Shown: positions 44,504-58,044 of the stretch, in pieces
How the letters are laid out: each line of letters begins with the position of its first letter
Numbering within the stretch: the first letter of the stretch is position 1
DNA from: Cannabis sativa
Taxonomy: Eukaryota > Streptophyta > Magnoliopsida > Rosales > Cannabaceae
Length of the DNA stretch: 64,000 bases
Direction of reading: 5' to 3'
Assembly (NCBI RefSeq): GCF_029168945.1
Contig: NC_083606.1
Coordinates: forward strand, 17,262,041 to 17,326,040
Notes under the pieces: model-generated
What the model was told of the DNA's origin: nothing
What the model saw: only the letters and a program-made list of their open reading frames with translations
The model's database searches: none
Made by a program: the position numbers and the translations under genes

Positions 44504-47500
44504 TTGTCTGGAATAGTTGAGACTTTTCCTTAGATAAACAAAATCTATGCTTAGAAGTTGTGAAGCTTATATAGATTGCCATTGGAAACAAAATGCTTCA
44601 CCATCTTACTGCTTGCATTAGAGTAAGTAATTACCAGGTATACCACAAGTCATAGGTTTAGATAAACTCAAACCTACAATACTAGGAACAGGAAGTTTTT
44701 TTAAGTCCATTGAATAGACTTATGAACGAAAATTTCCTTTCATGTCCTTGTAACAGAAAACTTTAGGTTACTCCATGTGAATGGATCAAACCATAGTTCT
44801 ATTGGCTTTCTTCTTAGTTTCTTATCTTGACAATCCATTGCTTGTTTAAACTCACAATGGATTTTAAACACTAGTATCTTCCAAGTCATAAGAAGGTAAA
44901 GTTCCTTGAAACTCTCCCACTACGACAAGGTACCGTGAATTATGTCTAAGAAAATTAAATGGTATTGACCTCTTCGGTTGTGTTAAGACTACAGAGGCAG
45001 TGGGATCATCTTGTAACGGATAAGATGATAGAACACTTATGGAATCAAAAAAATATCTCCTTTATTTGCTACTTTATTTTAAGACTTAGTCATTTTCTTA
45101 GAAAAGTAGTATTTGTTTAAACAAGCACTTTCTTATCTAATGACTATGGGATGCTCCACCCCTAATCACTTAGAATAGCTAACAAACATGCAAACCAGGG
45201 TTAGCAGTTCTAGCTTTTCTTGAGATTTCGATTTGGTCATCCATGAATCTAGTAGTGATTTGCATTAAGTATACAACCATTACATCATTCTGAAATTATA
45301 TTACCATATAAGGATTTAGGCAACGACTAGTAACTAATCATCAATATGCAACTCGAATTTGGGGAGGTAAGTTTGGATATAATTCAAAATCAAATTAATG
45401 ATCTTTGAACTGCATATCTACTAACATTTTCTCCACCCCTATCAGTTCGCAAGATCTTTAACCACTTACCATTGCTAGAAATTCATGAAATTTTTCAAAC
45501 ATTTCGAATTTCTTTTGCATAAGGTAAAATCTAGAGTGATCGTTTTAAGAATACAACGAAAACTCATATCCACCCCTGAATGTACATCCATCTGCGAATG
45601 AGATGAACTTAATTTCAGTGGATATAGGCATATTAACTCTTTGCAGAGAATGATCTTGTCAAAACCACTATGAATAAGATACAAATGCCATAGATTTATA
45701 AAATATGTGGTTGTATCTTTTTATGACTTAAGTTTAGTTACATCAAAAAGTTCTTAGAATAGTGCAAGTGGATTCTGGTCACAGAATACTAAACTCATAC
45801 AGTTTAAATCCATTGAAAGAAAATGATTATGAAACACTTGTGAAAGTGTAACTGTATAATTAGTAATTCTTTCTTGGACCACCACTACTAATCTAACTTT
45901 ATGATTTTCCCATACAAGTAGAAGATTTCTAAGATTGAGGATTTATATCATTTTGGGATAGAATTCCGGGAATATAATCAAGTTCGTCATTTAATTTCTT
46001 AAGAGAAAATATTGGATGACTTTATATGATTTATAGACCATTCATCCAATGATATGTTATTAAGCTGATTCGAAATGAATAAGCTAAGAGGAATTAGGAT
46101 AATTTCGTTTTAAATAAGAATCCAACGATGCTCCGATTAGCGAGAGTCAAAGTAATCTTATTTATACAATCTTCTTGTTTCATATTGTAAAATACTAGTC
46201 TAAGGTGTCATCAGTTGATGAACAGCTAGATGTTGCATATACAATATTTATCTTTCGAGATCTAACACTATTATGTTAGTCTAATGGTGAAAATCCATTA
46301 GGGATTTATCTCATTAGAAAAACAAACCAAGTTAGACCAACAATGAAGATTCGAAATTAAACTACAATTTAATAACAGAAAATAACATGGTTCAATACAA
46401 ATTCATACACAATTTAGAAATTATGAAGCACATAGCAAGTAGGAATGACAAGTGAAAATACTAAAACATACAATCCTAAATAATTTCCAAGGTTTTCAAC
46501 AAACTGATATCAGTGTCCCGTTTAGGCGAGAGACAGTGATACCATCCATTGAATAGAGTTGTCAGCTCATCTAAAATGATCAACATTCTAGCAACCTTTT
46601 ATTCGATCAAGATTGGAATCCGCGTTGTCCCGTTTAGGCGAGAGTCAAGGCTATTCTATCTTATGAGCTTCCAGCATTGTTTCATATTCTTGCAAGTCTT
46701 ATACAGTCGCCACCATTAGGGTGATCATAAACTGTATAAAAAACTTACAAGATTACTTATCTTTCGAGATTAAACGGTGCTAACTTGCTAATGAATGTTC
46801 CTCCATTAGGGAGGATTACTCACTAAAACAATAGCCATGTAAAACCAACAATGGAGATCGAATATCCTTATAATAAAAAGCTCATTATTTAATGAAGGTT
46901 GTATTTTCTTCTAATATTTATTTTAATCAATTTGTTTTAAATATATATTTATTTAATTAAAATTTCCAATTTAGAATAAAATATTCTAAATATAAATTTT
47001 AATTTAATATTTATAAATTATACTTAGATGGATATGAAAATAACGTGAATTATTTCCATCTTAGTAATACTTTCCATAAATATTTAGAAAATTATTCAAT
47101 TTAAGTTGTTTCAAATATTCAAATATTTAAGTATCATGATTAAAAATCAACTTAAATATTAATTTTCTATTTAATTAAATACACTAGAAAAATACTTCAA
47201 GCAAAACAGATAATATCTATCTAGACTTTCACTGACTAATTAATTCAATTTCTAATAATATATTTTAGTTCATTTATTTTAATTAATCATTAAATGAAAA
47301 AATCATTGATTTAAGTTGGTCCAAAATTAAAATAAATAATTTTCAACTTTAATCTATTTTTCAAATGAAATTCGAAATTTCTGCATTAAAAAAAATGCAA
47401 TTTCGAAATTTTGGGAAAATGATTAATAAAATAAAATAAAATATACATTGAAAATTATTCAGCTTTAAGTTATTCTGAAATAATATTCCAAACTTAAGAT

Positions 47501-49583
47501 AATTTTCAACTTTAATTAAATAACATGAAAATAACAATATTTAAGTATCATGATTAAAAATCAACTTAGATATTGAATTTTCAATTTAATTAAATGTATT
47601 AAATTCAAGAAATAAATAATTAAGTATAGAGGAAACTTAATTATTAATTCTAGTTTAATACCAGAAAAATATTCTAAACTTAGATTGTACCAAAATTAAT
47701 TATGAAACAATTAATTTCACAATCTATGATATTTTCCTAATTAATATTAGAAATAATAATTAGTACTAGAAATAACTATCTAGAATATATATCATTAACT
47801 AAGTGTTTTTCTAAAATTAACTTTATAATATTACATGAAAAATAAATTTCATATATTTTAAAAGTTAATTATGTTGCTAATTCAATTTTAATTAGGTTAG
47901 ACTAATATAATTAACCTAATACAATTATTTAAATAAGGCAAATGGGCCTTCACAATTGGGGTAGTTCATGTGAGGGGGAGCTGGGTTCAGTATGTCGTAC
48001 CCACTTCTATTGGCCCCCAACTCTCACACAAGGCCCAAAAGAGAGGAATTTAACCTTTAAATAAACAATTGTTATTCATTGAATAAGCCCAAATCTAATT
48101 AGGCCTAAATAAAATTACTTATGTCAAATTTTATTTTAGCAACCTAGTCCATTTACTTAGTAAAAACTTAAATGGGCTTTCTATATGCATTTAAGCCCAA
48201 AAGCAAACATATAGGCTCACACAGGTCAAATGATTTGGATGGGTCCTATCATGTTACTAGGTCTACACAGATGAAAGAAGTACAAAATTTACTTGTTACA
48301 AATTATTTATAAGATCTATCGTCAATTGGACTATGATTAAAATCAGATCATTGGATCTGTCAACAAGTTAATCATAGCAATTTAGATCAAATAAATAATT
48401 GGTTTGTAAAAAAAAAATTGAATAAACAATATAAAATAAACAAACATTGTCCATGTAACAGATGTGAAATAAGATATTAATATAATTAAATTATTATTCT
48501 TAAACTAACCAAATAGGAAACTAATTTTAAAATATCTAGGTTTATTTGAATCAAATTAAATTAAATATCGAATAAGATCAATGATTTGAAAGGAAAGAAT
48601 CTCCAATATCACTTTTAGATCTTATAATTTAATAAAATAAACCAATTTTAAAATAGATTTGGTTAGATAATTATTATTTTAGGATTAAAATAATAAATGA
48701 ATGATAATTACCATAATAATATGTCAAAATATCTCAAATTAAGCAATATTCAAAACTCTACAAAAATATCTATGTTATTTAAATATTTAAGATATGATTT
48801 ATAAATTTCTAATAAGAAAAAAATGATATATATAGAAAAAATAATATTTTTAAACTTATAAATAATTAAATATTTAACAAAATAACAAATTTTTGAATTT
48901 GAAAAACATTATGGTAAGTATATCGATAAAAATATCTATGATAATTTTAAATTTATTAATTATTTAATTTGTCATATAAGATAATTTTAATATAATATTT
49001 TAAATAGAAAGATAAAGTTATCTTTAAATTTAAAATATATTAAATATCAAAATATCTAATCTTATAATTAAATAATAAATAAATATTAAAGAAGTTAACA
49101 AATTTTTAAATCTGACCATAATAAGAAATATTTAAAATTGGAAACATTTCAAAATAGAAATATTTAAAAATTCGAAAAATTCCAAATTGAAAATATTTAA
49201 ATTGGAAACATTTCAATTTAGAAATATTTAAAAATAGAAAAATGAATTTTGGGAAACAATCCCATGAAAAAATTGGATTTTTTGGGGAAAAAACCCCCAA
49301 AGACTCACAATTTGTGGGGACACCATTGAACCCCGATTTTCCAAAAATCATAACTCTTACAATTTTATCGGAATCGAGTTCCGTATAAACGAAAATTTCT
49401 CAATTTTTCACAAGGAATCCAAATAAAATATTTTAAAAAATTGAAAAAATATTTTTTATGGAAAAATTCGTACAACACAAACTTTCATCACATAAACACA
49501 TAAACCAACATGAAACCATCCAAATCAACAAAAAAACATATAACACATTGTTTTAATTTATATTACATGAAAGTAAATCATTA
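44504..49583 (-). mobile_element. Element E internal region right of F: relic and leader
   Basis: On the minus strand from the PBS leftwards: an A-rich hairpin TTTGGGG/CCCCAAA near 49281-49301, an AT-rich leader, the paired island (47944-48036, GGGCCTT/AAGGCCC), the motif array (copies at 46626-46648, 46514-46533 and, divergent, 46127-46150; CTAAT-loop hairpins 46799-46815 and 46291-46307), then the decayed integrase-RT relic (about 45950 to 44504). There is no gag. The ORFs at 45475-45684 and 49106-49351 do not match any pol frame. Confidence 0.8.
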
Positions 49584-49600
49584 CCATGGCTCTGGTGCCA
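49584..49600 (-). other. Primer-binding site of element E
   Basis: Complement of TGGCACCAGAGCCATGG, the CACC variant shared with A. Confidence 0.78.
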
Positions 49601-49602
49601 GT

Positions 49603-51506
49603 TGTTGGAATTATTTTACCAGGATCTAGATTTACTAACAAGTATGTTGGATTAACAACCTAATATGAATTCTAAAACAATGAAAATAAACACATATAAA
49701 GTTAGAAAACCTTACAGTGGGTGCAGCGGAATATTATGACTCATACATTCAGATCTCTAGCCCTTGATTCCTTTCTGTAGCAGAGCATCACCAAGATCTC
49801 AACCTGGATCTTCTTTTCTCCTTCTTTGATGCAGAATTTCCATAGTCTTACATACTATGATTGAGATACCACTTGATGTGTGTGGGCACTTCTCTCTCAC
49901 AAGGATTTCGAAAATTTTCTCTCTTTTTCTCTCATAATTTCGTGTGATATGAAGCATGAAGAGAAGAGAACAAGAGCTACTATATATAGGGAAAAGGGAG
50001 AGCACAACTTTCCAAATAAGGAGTTTCCTCTTTTACTGTGTAATTGATTAACTGTCTTATTTAGTGTGATCCACCACTTTTCTATTATTGCTAGGATTTT
50101 ATTAGCAATTACATGGCAGTTAAAATAATAATTGGGAAACACACAAAGAGGTGGCCGGCCATAGGGTGTGTTATGGGCCTCACTTTGATTTTGCAGTTTC
50201 CTCAATTTTATTTCTATTTCTCCAAAAATGCCATTTTTCCAATTCTAACCATTTAAATGCCAAAACTAATTATTTAATAACTAAAATAGATTATTAAATA
50301 ATATTTTCATTTAAAATAATTATTAATTAGACATGCAAAGTCTCTTAATTAATAATTAAACCTAGAAACCCTTTTATTTACAATTTCATCCTTAAACTGT
50401 GAGAATTCACAAATTAGACATAGTCTAACTTTTAGAATTATAATTGATTAATCATAAGTCAATTATAGAGTCTTACAAGCAGTATGATCTCAACTAGTAT
50501 GGGGACCATGGGTCTATATAACCGAGCTTCCAATAAGTCGAACCGAATTTACCAAGTAAATTCCCTAACTTATTAATTCCTCATTGAATCCACACTTAGA
50601 ACTTGGAATTGCACTCTCAGTCATATAGAACGCTCTATATGTTCCATGATATAGACACGTCATTAGTTATCCATTGCTATAACCCTAATGTGATCAATGA
50701 TCCTCTATATAGGTGATTTACACTGTAAAGGGATTAAATTACCGTAACACCCTACAATGTATTTTATCCTTAAAACACTTAACCCTGTATAAATGATACT
50801 TCAGCTAAGTGAAATGAGATCTCCACCATTTATTTTCGTTTGGTTAAGCTCGAAGGAAATCATCCTTTACTTTCTATTCGCCAGATAGAAGCTATAGATT
50901 CCATATTTATGTTAGAGCTCCCACTCAATTGCACTACCGTGTTCCCAAAATGTACATATCACCCTGACCCAAAAGAAGGCTTAACTAACAAATCAAAGAA
51001 CACAGATAACACTCTTGAGATTGAACCTAACCATATCAGGATTAAGATCATTTGATTTAGGATCAACAGGTGATATTGAATTGAATAGATATTACGGTAA
51101 GTTTTAATATATCTAATCAAAGTTCAATATCGGTCCCTTCCGATGTATACTCCATACATCCGATACTGGTAAATTTTGCCAATTTTCTGGAAAGGACATA
51201 ATACTTTTCCAAGGTGTAAGACTACCTATCGCTGATTATACCATGTCAGTCTAAACCCAGTATTCTGACAAATCAGGGAATAAACTTTTGAACATATAAT
51301 TAAGATTATATTCCACTGTGCTAACAACACTATAACCTTTAACAAACTCATATGTTCTGGACTTAAAAAAGAATTCATACATTATATACATATAATCATG
51401 AAATAAATCATGTGAACCATGCAACATAAAATGTTATTTCTGATCTTTATTAATAAGTAAATCTGATTATATGAAATGAGTTTTATTTAGGGCACAAAAC
51501 CCAACA
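49603..51506 (-). repeat. Element E 5' LTR
   Basis: 1904 bp on the minus strand (start 51506, end 49603). Complement of GGCCGGCC at 50153-50160 and a TATATATA box at 49981-49988. Confidence 0.9.
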
Positions 51507-52950
51507 GGGTTAACCCCTGATTTCAAACTCATATAATATCATCATGGCATGTAAAACTCAGATAATCATACAGAGCTCAGAACGAGCTTTCCAACGATAT
51601 ATAGAACCCCCAAATCAGAGTTCGGAATCACAAGATATGAATTTTCAAAGTTGGGAATCCAATCTGCTCGAAAACTCACAAGCGGGTCGTGGCATGCCCA
51701 AGTCATGCCGCGGCACCTGGGACAAAACCCAGGTTCCACCAACAGGGGCGGGTCGCGGCATGCCCAGAGCATGTCGCGGCATCTGGGTTCCAAACCCAGA
51801 AACCAGCAAGCTCAAACACGATTTTCAGCAAGAAAATCCAGTCTTTTCACCCCAAATTCACAACCAAACTTTCAAATTAACAAATAGGATTACTAACCAT
51901 TAATAGATGCTCAAATAACATATTTCATGCAACACTATCCCATAATTAACCCAAATTTCAGATTGTAAAAACCAACCTAAACTCATGCTCAAACTCCAAA
52001 ACTTCAAGTTAAAAACTTGGGCTTAGAATCCTTCAATCCCTAACATTTTAACAACAAGTAAGCAAATAGAGATCAAATTCAAGTATTAACCCTCTCCTAG
52101 GGTTACTTTCATAGATCAACCAAATGAATCAACACAAATCAAGAGATTAACACTCAAATTATCAAGATTAAACATCCATTTCACTAAACATGAAAACCAA
52201 GATCAAACAACCTATAGCATGCCTTTACCACAATAATTTCAGCAAGAATTCAACAATAAGTTTCACATAAACTCAGCAAGAAATTACCTCAATTTCAAGC
52301 TTAAAATTCTCCCCAAATCAAGCTTCAAAATCAAGTAACACCAAGCAAATTCTTCAATTCAAGTTGAAATTCAAAAAGGGTTAAACGGAGAGAGGCGGTT
52401 CGGGTTTGAGAGAGAACAACCCAGAAAAATTTCCTTTCTTTCTAAAAAATTCAATCTTTAACAAATAAAGTAAATAAAGGTTAAAAGACCAAAATGCCCT
52501 TAGGACCAGTGCACACTTACTCACCCACACAAGGGTATAATTGTCATTCATACACATTTATTTTTTTAAAATAAAAATTCAGATTATCACTCATAAATAA
52601 TAATGCCAAATAAATCAATCCAATTTGTATTTCGGGCCGAACCGGGTTCGGCCCGAAATACCCAGTTGTGGCTATACCGCGCCAACTTGTCAGAACACAC
52701 CTAAAAAGACAACACAGACATACTATATAATAATATAGTTCCATTAAGCACGTAATCAAATTAATTTTATCATTTTACCCTTCTCGGGTCATAATTACTA
52801 AAATGCCCCTGGCTCACCAACTGGGTCTTAACATATTAAAATTCATATTAATTCACATATATTGAACTATATAATAATATAATTCCTCAATTATTCATAA
52901 TTATATAATTAGGGTTTTGCTAATCCATTTCATAATTCCAGGGTATTACA
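51507..52950 (-). mobile_element. Gypsy-type (probably Tekay-like) LTR T, outer part
   Basis: Minus-strand LTR beginning TGTAATACCC at 52950, directly abutting the broken integrase of G. The TGTAATACCC start and overall style suggest a Tekay-type chromovirus LTR, but no coding region of T is in the window, so the lineage is a guess. Two tandem copies of a ~52-bp GC-rich unit lie at 51682-51732 and 51748-51799 (66-bp period). The 119-codon ORF at 51544-51903 is this repeat read through and is not a gene. Its continuation is 39072-39395, and its far end lies left of the window. Confidence 0.65.
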
Positions 52951-53785
52951 TACAGCCTCTACCCATTTAGAAACATAATCCACAGCAAGGAGAATGTAAA
53001 GGTAACCTGAAGATGATGGAAATGGTCCCATGAAATCTATCCCCCAACAATCAAATATCTCAATCACAAGAATGGGTTCAAGGGCATCATGTGACGACGG
53101 GATAAAGAGCCTAACTTTTGGCACCTCACACATGAACGACAAAATTCGTTAGTGTCTTTGAACAAAGTGGGCCAATAAAGACCACACTGTAAGATTTTTG
53201 CAGCAGTTTTCTTCATAGAGAAGTGACCACCACAAGCATCATTGTGACAAAAGTTCAAAACACTAGACACCTCATCATCAGGAATGCATCTTCGCATGAT
53301 CTAGTCGGGGCAATACTTGAACAAGTATGGATCATCCCAATAGAAATTGCGCACCTCGACCAGAAACTTGCGTCTATCTTGTGAACTCCACTCAAAAGTA
53401 AGTTCACCTGTTACTAAGTAGTTAACTATGTCTGCATACCACGGTAACTTAGTAACAACAAGCAGTTGTTCATTGGGGAAATCATCATGAATAGGTGGAT
53501 CATCAGTAGAATCACTGAATTCAAGTCGAGACAAGTGATCTGCGATGACATTCTCAACACCTTTCTTGTCTTTGATTGTGATGTCAAATTCTTGTAATAG
53601 AAGGATCCACCGTATTAAGCGCGCCTTAGTATCCTTTTTGGAAAGGAGGTACTTAAGGGCAGAATCATCTGTGAAGATTGTAATAGGTGAACCAATCAAG
53701 TAAGCTCAAAATTTGTCAAGAGCAAAGAAAACAGCAAGCAACTCTTTTCAGTAGTGGAATAGTTCATTTGAACACTATTAAGAGT
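52951..53785 (-). pseudogene. pol: Athila RNase H and N-terminal integrase (element G)
   Basis: RNase H continues with TIFTDDSALKYL and DHLSRL, with a stop in the preceding LDKF-A stretch near 53706. The integrase zinc-binding domain (H-x-H-type CHNDACGGHF...CRSCVRCQ) follows at about 53100-53255. The integrase core begins with [13 protein letters not shown] and runs to KWVEA, where LTR T interrupts it at 52950/52951. The second and third catalytic acids are therefore not in the window. Further stops occur at about 53297-53300. Confidence 0.85.
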
Positions 53786-55271
53786 TCAGCTTGCATAATA
53801 GACGACAAAAGGTTTCCCCTCCCTTCGTTGTCCCAAAACAGCTCCAGTAGCAAAATTGCCTGCATCACACATGATTTTAAAAGGCAAATTCCAATCAGGT
53901 GACTGTATGATAGGAGCGGACGTTAATTTTGCAACAAGTGTTCGGAATGCATCCTCACACTTTTGCGTCCACTCAAAAGTAGCATCTTTGGCTAGGAGGT
54001 TACACAGTGGACGAGAAATCATTGAAAAGTTTTGGATGAACCTCCTATAAAAACCAACATGCCCAAGAAAAGATCTAACATCTTTGACAGTCTTTGGAGT
54101 GGGAAAATTAGAAATGAGATCAATCTTAGACTGATCAACCTTAATTCCTCTTTCGGAGACAATGTGTCCCAAGACTATGCCTAAAGATACCATGAAATGG
54201 CATTTCTCCCAATTGAGTACAAGACCTTTCTCAATACATCGTGTTAAAACAGCTTCTAAATTAAGAAGGCATGTTTCAAAAGAACTTCCAAAGACTGTTA
54301 TATCATCTGTGAATACTTCCATACGTTTTTCAACCATGTCACTGAAAATACTCATCATGCACCTTTGGAAGGTGGCTGGTGCATTACACAATCCAAATGG
54401 CATACGCCGAAAAGCATAAGTACCAAAAGGACATGCAAAAGTGGTCTTATCTTGATCCTCTAATGCAATCTCAATTTGATAATAGCCTGAATAGCCATCA
54501 AGAAAGCAATAAAAGGATGACCAGCCACACGTTCAAGGATTTGGTCAATAAATGGAAGTGGGAAATGGTCTTTACGAGTGGCAGCATTCAACTTTCGATA
54601 GTCAATGCACATGCGCCAACCCGTCACAGTCCTTGTGGGAACAAGGGCCCCTTTGTCATTTTCAACAATAGTTACACCGATTTCTTGGGTACTACCTGAA
54701 TTGGACTGACCCATTTGCTATCAGCCACTGGATAAGCGATGCTAGCATCCAGAAGTTTCAACACTTCAGTATTCACAACTTCTTTCATGGTGGGGTTCAG
54801 TCTTCTTTGAGGATCTCTTCGAGGGATTTCTCCCTCCTCCCACTTGATTCTATGGGAGCAAATTAAAGGGCTAATACCTTTAATATCAGCAAACATTTAA
54901 CCTAATGCAGGTTTATGCTTCTTTAGTAGCATGACTAACTGCATTTCTTGTGAAGGATCAAATTTGGATGAGATGATAACAGGAAAGGTATCACAATCTC
55001 CCAGGAAAACATGTTTTAAACCCTCAAGTAGTTGGGCTAGCTTAACAGTGGGAACCTTTTCAACAGAAGGTTTTGGCTTTTCCCTTTCACCAGGTAGCTC
55101 TTCAAAGCGAGGTTGCCAAAACTTTACTCTTCCATTTTGTGAGTCTTTACAACAAAAAATTTCATTAATTGACTCATCAAAACCAGAGCTTTCAGAAACA
55201 GAGAGGAGTTCATCGAGATCATCAGAATTTTTTTGCAATTGAATCTCCTCAGAAATGAGCGTGTCAATCAA
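53786..55271 (-). pseudogene. pol: Athila reverse transcriptase (element G)
   Basis: RT starts in the linker (55271-54897), is stopped by a nonsense codon at 54894-54896 (where Athila RTs normally have Trp before ADIKGISP), and resumes with WVSPIQVVPKK, GWRMCIDYRKLN and KDHFPLPFIDQ. A frameshift near 54500 precedes MPFGLCNAPATFQRCM. The catalytic box reads VFTDD (about 54302-54316) for the usual FMDD. Then NWEKCHFM, GHIVS and FLGHVGFYRRFI follow, as expected. At least two disabling lesions. Confidence 0.87.
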
Positions 55272-55277
55272 AAATGT

Positions 55278-57093
55278 CTAATAACACTCATCATCATCAT
55301 GTGGTTGCTTTGGCGGTGTCTTTTGTTCAATTACCGCACTAACTTGCTTAGTCAAGAAAGCAGTCTTTTTGACATGATTCTTCCTTTTTACAGTGCAAAG
55401 ATCCTTGATGATTTTAGCATAGGGTGGCACTTGTCTGATGACGTGAAGCAAAGGAAGATTAATCTTTACTTGTGTCAAGTGCTCAAGGATTTCTCCACGA
55501 TTTTCAAGATTTTTCCCAGCAGGTCTCAGAGCCTGGGGAAATGGAACTTTTGCAGAAGCATTGGATGGCACACTTTCAGGGACAACATGTGGAGATTTTG
55601 AAGTGGTAGCTGCTATTGGTTGATCTTCCAAAGGTTTACCGCTTCTAGTTGTGATGGCGTTAGCCTCCTTAACAGTTTGATCGTTAGAGCTGGAGATTTG
55701 AGCCATATGTTGCCCTTGTGTATTGAATTGAGGCTGATAAGGAAGTTTGCCTCTTTTAGAAATAGCTAAGGATCCAGTCAATTTTGAAAATTGACTCTTC
55801 ATTTCTTTGATTTCTTCCATCATTTGGCGATTTATTTTAGTTTGCTCCTCCATGAATGATTGAAGGGTGTTCTCAAGAGAATTCCTTTGAGGTGGAGAAT
55901 TGTATTGAGGAGCAGACTGAGCTTTTGATGGTTGTTTTGGTGCTCATTTCTCCATTGCCCTCCAGAAGATTGTGCTTGGTTGGAATCTTTCCAGCTGAAA
56001 TTTGGGTGGTTTCTCCAACCAGGGTTGTACGTATATGAGAATGGCTTATTATAGGCCCCTAAGGCATTGCATTGCTCTTCATAAACCCCCCTCATTTCTC
56101 TAAAGGCTAAACAATCCTTAGCTAAATGATCCATTTCTCCACACACAAAACATGGCTCATGTGTTTCTGCGTTAGCAACCATATTCAGTCCTTGCCCACT
56201 TTTTTTCTTAAAGGCCTCAAGTTGCTTTGTTAAGGACTGAACTTGGGCTATGAGACTGTCCTCCTCCCTTAATTGGTAAATTCTTGTTGGTTGATTTCTG
56301 TCAGTACTTTCAGTAGCACTTGGACCAGTCCAAGTATGAGATTTTTCTGCATGCTCATTGAGATATTCAAAGGCTTCTTCAAGATCTTTTTGGAGGAATT
56401 CACCATTGCACATCATTTCTATAAACTGCGTTCACGACTAGTGAGGCCTTCATAAAAATAACTAACTAGGTGCCATTTTTCATAACCATGGTGGGGACGA
56501 AGAGTTAACAGTTCTTTAAACCTTTCCCAGACTTGATAAAGAGTTTCATTGTCTTTTTGGGAAAAGGTAGAAATCTGCCTTTTCAAACCATTGGTATTGT
56601 GGTTAGGGAAGTATTTGTGAAAGAATGATGATGTCATTTCTTCCCATGTTCCAATAGACCTTGGTCTCAGAGAGTATAACCAGCTTTTAGCTTTATCCTT
56701 CAAAGAGAAGGGAAAAAACTTTAATCGCACAGTATCCGCGATATTAGCTTGGTTATAAAAAGTGGCTACCACATCCTCAAATTCCCTAATATGCACATAA
56801 GGATTTTCATTTTCTAAACCATGAAAATTTGGCAAGAGTTGAATTATGCCAGGTTTGAATTCAAAATTGGGCATATTAGGTGGAAAGAAGATACAAGAAG
56901 GGGTAGGAGTGCGAGTAGGATGGAGATAGTCATTTAGACTTCTCTGCTGAATTTCATCATGATAGGCCATGGCAAATGGATTATGAGCAATTGTTGAGGT
57001 GGGAGAGGCAATGCTTGATGTATCGGAAGAGTTATCACTAGGGGTGTTGGGTCTCCTTACAAATCTCCCTAGTTCATCTCTATGACGATTCAT
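55278..57093 (-). pseudogene. gag: Athila Gag region, protease missing (element G)
   Basis: Starts at the ATG at 57091-57093. The first ORF (224 codons) has the Athila Gag core (LPNFHGLENENPYVHIREFE, KAKSWL, WEEMTSSFFHKYFP). A one-base loss near 56425 shifts the frame; the next frame has MMCNGEF, HTWTGPSA and a CCHC-like CFVCGEMDHLAKDC. Another shift near 55930 leads to the QVPPYAKIIKDLCTVKRK block. Immediately after KTPPK the sequence jumps to the ISEEIQLQ linker that normally follows protease, so the whole aspartic protease domain appears deleted. Confidence 0.82.
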
Positions 57094-58021
57094 TCACTTT
57101 TTTTTTTCTTTGATTTTTTTTTGTTAAACTTGTTCCTTGGTAAACTTTGACAATTTAAAATGATCTCACATGCCTCACCAAACTCCCCAAGGTTACTAAG
57201 TGAGTATGAAAAATCACAATTCAAATATTTTTAACCAAATAACCAATAAGTAAAATAAATTACTTATTTTGAAGGAACAAGCTTGGTTTTTTAAATAGTA
57301 ATAAGTCTAAAAGTGTAATAAGACAAGGGCATACACAAGAAATATTCCCAGGCCGATTGGGAAGGTTGCCAAGGTACCGCTTTGTCCCACACTTTCCTAG
57401 ACAGAACCAAAGTTCCCAAGAAAGTGTAGAGGGTACTCTATCACAAGCCTTAAAAGCCAATCTTTCTAGACAGAATACTCTCAGTTTTTACCACATGTTG
57501 CATTACACTTTGTTCCTAATACTAGAAAGTTTTATGAACAATTTTATTTTAGAATTTTATGATTTTTTTTAATAATAAGGATGTGGAACCTAAATTAAAG
57601 CTAATCCAAAATCTAAGGTTACACAAATTAAGGGAACTAAATCTAAAAATTTAAAGCTAAAGAGTAAAAAAAAAATTGACAACTAATTATAAATTTACAA
57701 TGAATGATAATCTGAACACAATAAATGAAAAAAAAAATGTATAAAGAAATTTAATGACTAATATACATATTATATAAAACTAATACTATATATATAATTG
57801 AACGAAAATAGAAAAAAGAAAAATATATATACAAGGCATATAATAAATAATGACAATTTTTTTAAGTTATTTGACACAAAGAAAAAAATTAAAAATTAAA
57901 AAAAATACAAGTACTATATATACATGAGGAAATAAGAATTACAAAATTAACAAATACTATATATACACATTATAAAATGATTTACCTCTTGGCCGAATAT
58001 TCCACTGTTTTGATTTCAATC
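57094..58021 (-). other. Element G leader between PBS and gag
   Basis: About 0.93 kb, AT-rich, non-coding. It contains a moderately GC-richer stretch at 57340-57480. I see nothing further to annotate; the ORFs at 57260-57572 have no recognisable homology. Confidence 0.6.
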
Positions 58022-58039
58022 TCCCCGGCAACGGCGCCA
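58022..58039 (-). other. Primer-binding site of element G
   Basis: Complement of TGGCGCCGTTGCCGGGGA, the sequence used by Athila-lineage elements and matching plant tRNA-Asp. It lies five bases from the LTR end at 58045. Confidence 0.88.
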
Positions 58040-58044
58040 AAATT

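Larger units (their letters stand above)
39396..51506 (-). mobile_element. Element E: minus-strand Ty1/copia relic carrying F
   Basis: LTRs 39396-41300 and 49603-51506 (1905 and 1904 bp, very similar, roughly twenty differences by eye). Flanks GTGTT (left) and GGGTT (right) make a 5-bp TSD with one mismatch. The interior is non-coding and shares the pol relic of B and C; it is interrupted by element F. Removing F gives an element of about 9.6 kb. Confidence 0.9.

Noticed and set aside
51544..51903. 119-codon ORF with an internal repeat
   Set aside because: It is a gypsy LTR with a tandem GC unit. Open frames exist on both strands and there is no domain.
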